DNA from: Bacillota bacterium
Lineage (GTDB): Bacteria; Bacillota; Bacilli; Paenibacillales; Paenibacillaceae
Assembly (NCBI GenBank): GCA_023391635.1
Contig: JAEWAQ010000015.1
Coordinates: forward strand, 1 to 64,000
Length of the DNA: 64,000 nucleotides
Reading direction: 5' to 3'
The translations under genes were made by a program, and so were the position numbers. Below the pieces are notes generated by a model that was not told the DNA's origin, did no database searches, and worked only from the letters and a program-made list of their open reading frames with translations. Shown here one piece after another: positions 63,701 through 64,000 of this stretch. How positions within the stretch are numbered: position 1 is the first letter of the stretch; each line of letters begins with the position of its first letter.

Positions 63701-64000
63701 CGGGAGACGAGCCTGACGAGTTCGCGGTCGAAGTGCCCGAGACTGTCATGCGTTTGTTGGCCGGCAACGGCAACTCGCTGGAAGTGCGTACGGATTACGG
63801 CGGAATCACGATTGACGGCTCGAAAGTCGGGGAAATGGTTGACAATGCGCTCGATCTGTTCTTCCGCCTGGTGCCCGTAAAAGATGCGAATCGGCAACGG
63901 GAGATCAACGCCGGCATTCGGCGCGAAGCGATCGTACAAGCGGAAGCGGGCGGCAAAGTCGTGGATATCATCGGCGCTTCTCTGAAGGTCGAGACGAATT
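60715..64000 (+). CDS. Secreted L-type lectin protein with VPAGATV-type repeats (3' truncated)
   Basis: At least 1095 residues, running off the window. TTG 60715 follows GGGGGGAG by eight bases. A signal peptide (MKKFPMLVLTLLGGLVLW, cleavage after AKA) precedes an L-type (legume-like) lectin domain, about 40-285: WADGLVFTVQ, GGTLGYNGITPSVGIKFDTW, SNNHTA and HVWVDYDG are its sugar/metal-binding strands. Five repeats of 84-91 residues follow (about nt 61935-63180), each with a core like REVPAGATIIIYDEDGHELG. An atypical bacterial Ig-like domain starts near nt 63195, and further beta-rich sequence reaches the edge. It is probably a surface protein that binds a glycan; the C-terminal anchor is outside the window. 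Confidence 0.85.
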   Translation, partial: MKKFPMLVLTLLGGLVLWMSLNMQDAKAGEGATVADATYGKPTNLMTPFSLTDDSENYITFKYDEFYPSDSRLIVNLNATISNIVNLTPAQTNKAGSVFNKERVSLQDDRSFSTYFTFKLSAGGGYGDGWADGLVFTVQTQSNSAGSIGGTLGYNGITPSVGIKFDTWQNNEHGDPSNNHTAILKNGVIGSPLVVKAIDPAVLNLRGGTIHVWVDYDGPNGVLEVRLNKDSSTRPADADLSYTMAEDERLTSILNSDWVYVGFTAATGGAYQKHDITSWYFTNKLDPIDIENKTYKQAPTGYTIAPVTLEDGTVELTITPTGGDDDKQVALSVEGTDGAVIDPASANTGEEGQAVVIASSPDGETLVTTITVTGPGGVASSQEITIPGRTDAPIAERIAANATDGTVAVTGVPEGATVTVYDHEGNKLAAETGVTGGEVLMTGLVGLTAANPIAVTFELSPKVESAKTAVVPKVRSVLDASDVQVNATTDKATIRDVPAGAVIRVYDAPGGHRIGEGTNEDSSAAAIVVQLDAPGVGHKQKVYATIQETGELESLPVEIEALAESAKLDGDQVVTDGTADRVTVREVPAGATIIIYDEDGHELGRGVNAAAADSDVAIDELGLVIGMSIRVTMVEADKLESQPVTVAVTFTQSDAPGDIDANATKSIVAVKDVPPGTTATVYDEDGLVLDTVLNAEASPATVNLTFVSPRLLQGQALDITLTEPRKTESVKVRVTAYYEQTAMPQLPDVLDIDIEAGSVKMGNVPAGATVIIYDQDDREIGRGLYGGAAAGEIVIPGLTLETVFRVTYTEPNKYESDPLTVDIDSATQEAIDDAVSELEVGYQEDDTWESVTLPLFVVSVGKHNTSVSWTSGKPGVIEITDPTDDWIEALVHRQAQDESVILTAKVSKNGKFRVRTFLVIVKAVGLEKTVEENYRQVKVTGGADEEVDEQVDINRVLLSDGSKIDKAIFDEATATQFVGDARTRNSVSRVYVDEVPGDEPDEFAVEVPETVMRLLAGNGNSLEVRTDYGGITIDGSKVGEMVDNALDLFFRLVPVKDANRQREINAGIRREAIVQAEAGGKVVDIIGASLKVETN

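Overview
The window looks like chromosome from a high-GC member of the Firmicutes, most likely Paenibacillaceae (Paenibacillus/Cohnella type). The reasons are purine-rich Shine-Dalgarno sites (GGAGG, AAGGGGG), many TTG and GTG starts, lipoprotein solute-binding proteins with LxxC lipoboxes, repeated ABC-sugar-importer sets lacking an ATPase gene, YesM/YesN-type two-component pairs with AraC output domains, an SLH-anchored giant surface protein and an RsbW/RsbV-type partner-switching module. No rRNA, tRNA, CRISPR array, transposase or prophage gene was seen. Starts below were chosen by Shine-Dalgarno position and often differ from the longest open frame.

Layout. 1-3743: the end of a Gly/Asn-repeat protein, a membrane-bound AraC regulator and a lone MalG-type permease. 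3804-6619: a small S1-S4-like membrane protein (minus strand), a glycoside-hydrolase-like TIM-barrel protein and an HD-domain nucleotidase (minus strand). 6861-18746: a carbohydrate locus made of a solute-binding protein/histidine kinase/AraC regulator triad, a terminator, then two permeases, a second binding protein, a cytosolic sulfatase and a GH3 enzyme. 18747-20260: a decayed zone with gene remnants, one of them broken by two short duplications. 20261-26234: an AHSA1-like protein, then a BTAD regulator followed by a degenerate PP2C phosphatase, an intact PP2C phosphatase, an anti-sigma-type kinase and a STAS antagonist. 26407-34389: a ~2660-residue SLH-anchored surface protein.

34630-45540 is one catabolic operon: class III aminotransferase, DeoR regulator, alanine dehydrogenase, FGGY kinase, amidohydrolase-2 family hydrolase, fucose/arabinose-isomerase-like enzyme, and a three-gene sugar importer. 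It starts from a perfect-consensus promoter flanked by helically phased AAAGAAAC-type sites and ends at a strong terminator. 45561-56028 is a cellulose/xylan-type locus: a secreted GH9 glucanase, then an LplA/LplB/YtcP-type importer with its own kinase and AraC regulator. The same ~66-bp promoter region precedes both the GH9 gene and the importer. 56067-60239 holds an esterase, a 7TM-DISM-like histidine kinase and a response regulator fused to a TetR-type repressor. The window ends inside a secreted L-type-lectin protein with VPAGATV-type repeats.

The most unusual items are: (1) the receiver-wHTH-TetR fusion; (2) 11-bp-spaced TTGTAAA direct repeats, the layout used by SARP/BTAD regulators, in front of both the RsbW-like gene and the giant SLH protein, just downstream of a BTAD regulator gene; (3) a catalytically degenerate PP2C beside an intact one; (4) an uncharacterised transaminase/Ald/kinase/isomerase/amidohydrolase operon with a phased operator array; and (5) an S4-like helix with 12 lysines at exact i+3 spacing in a protein without a pore.
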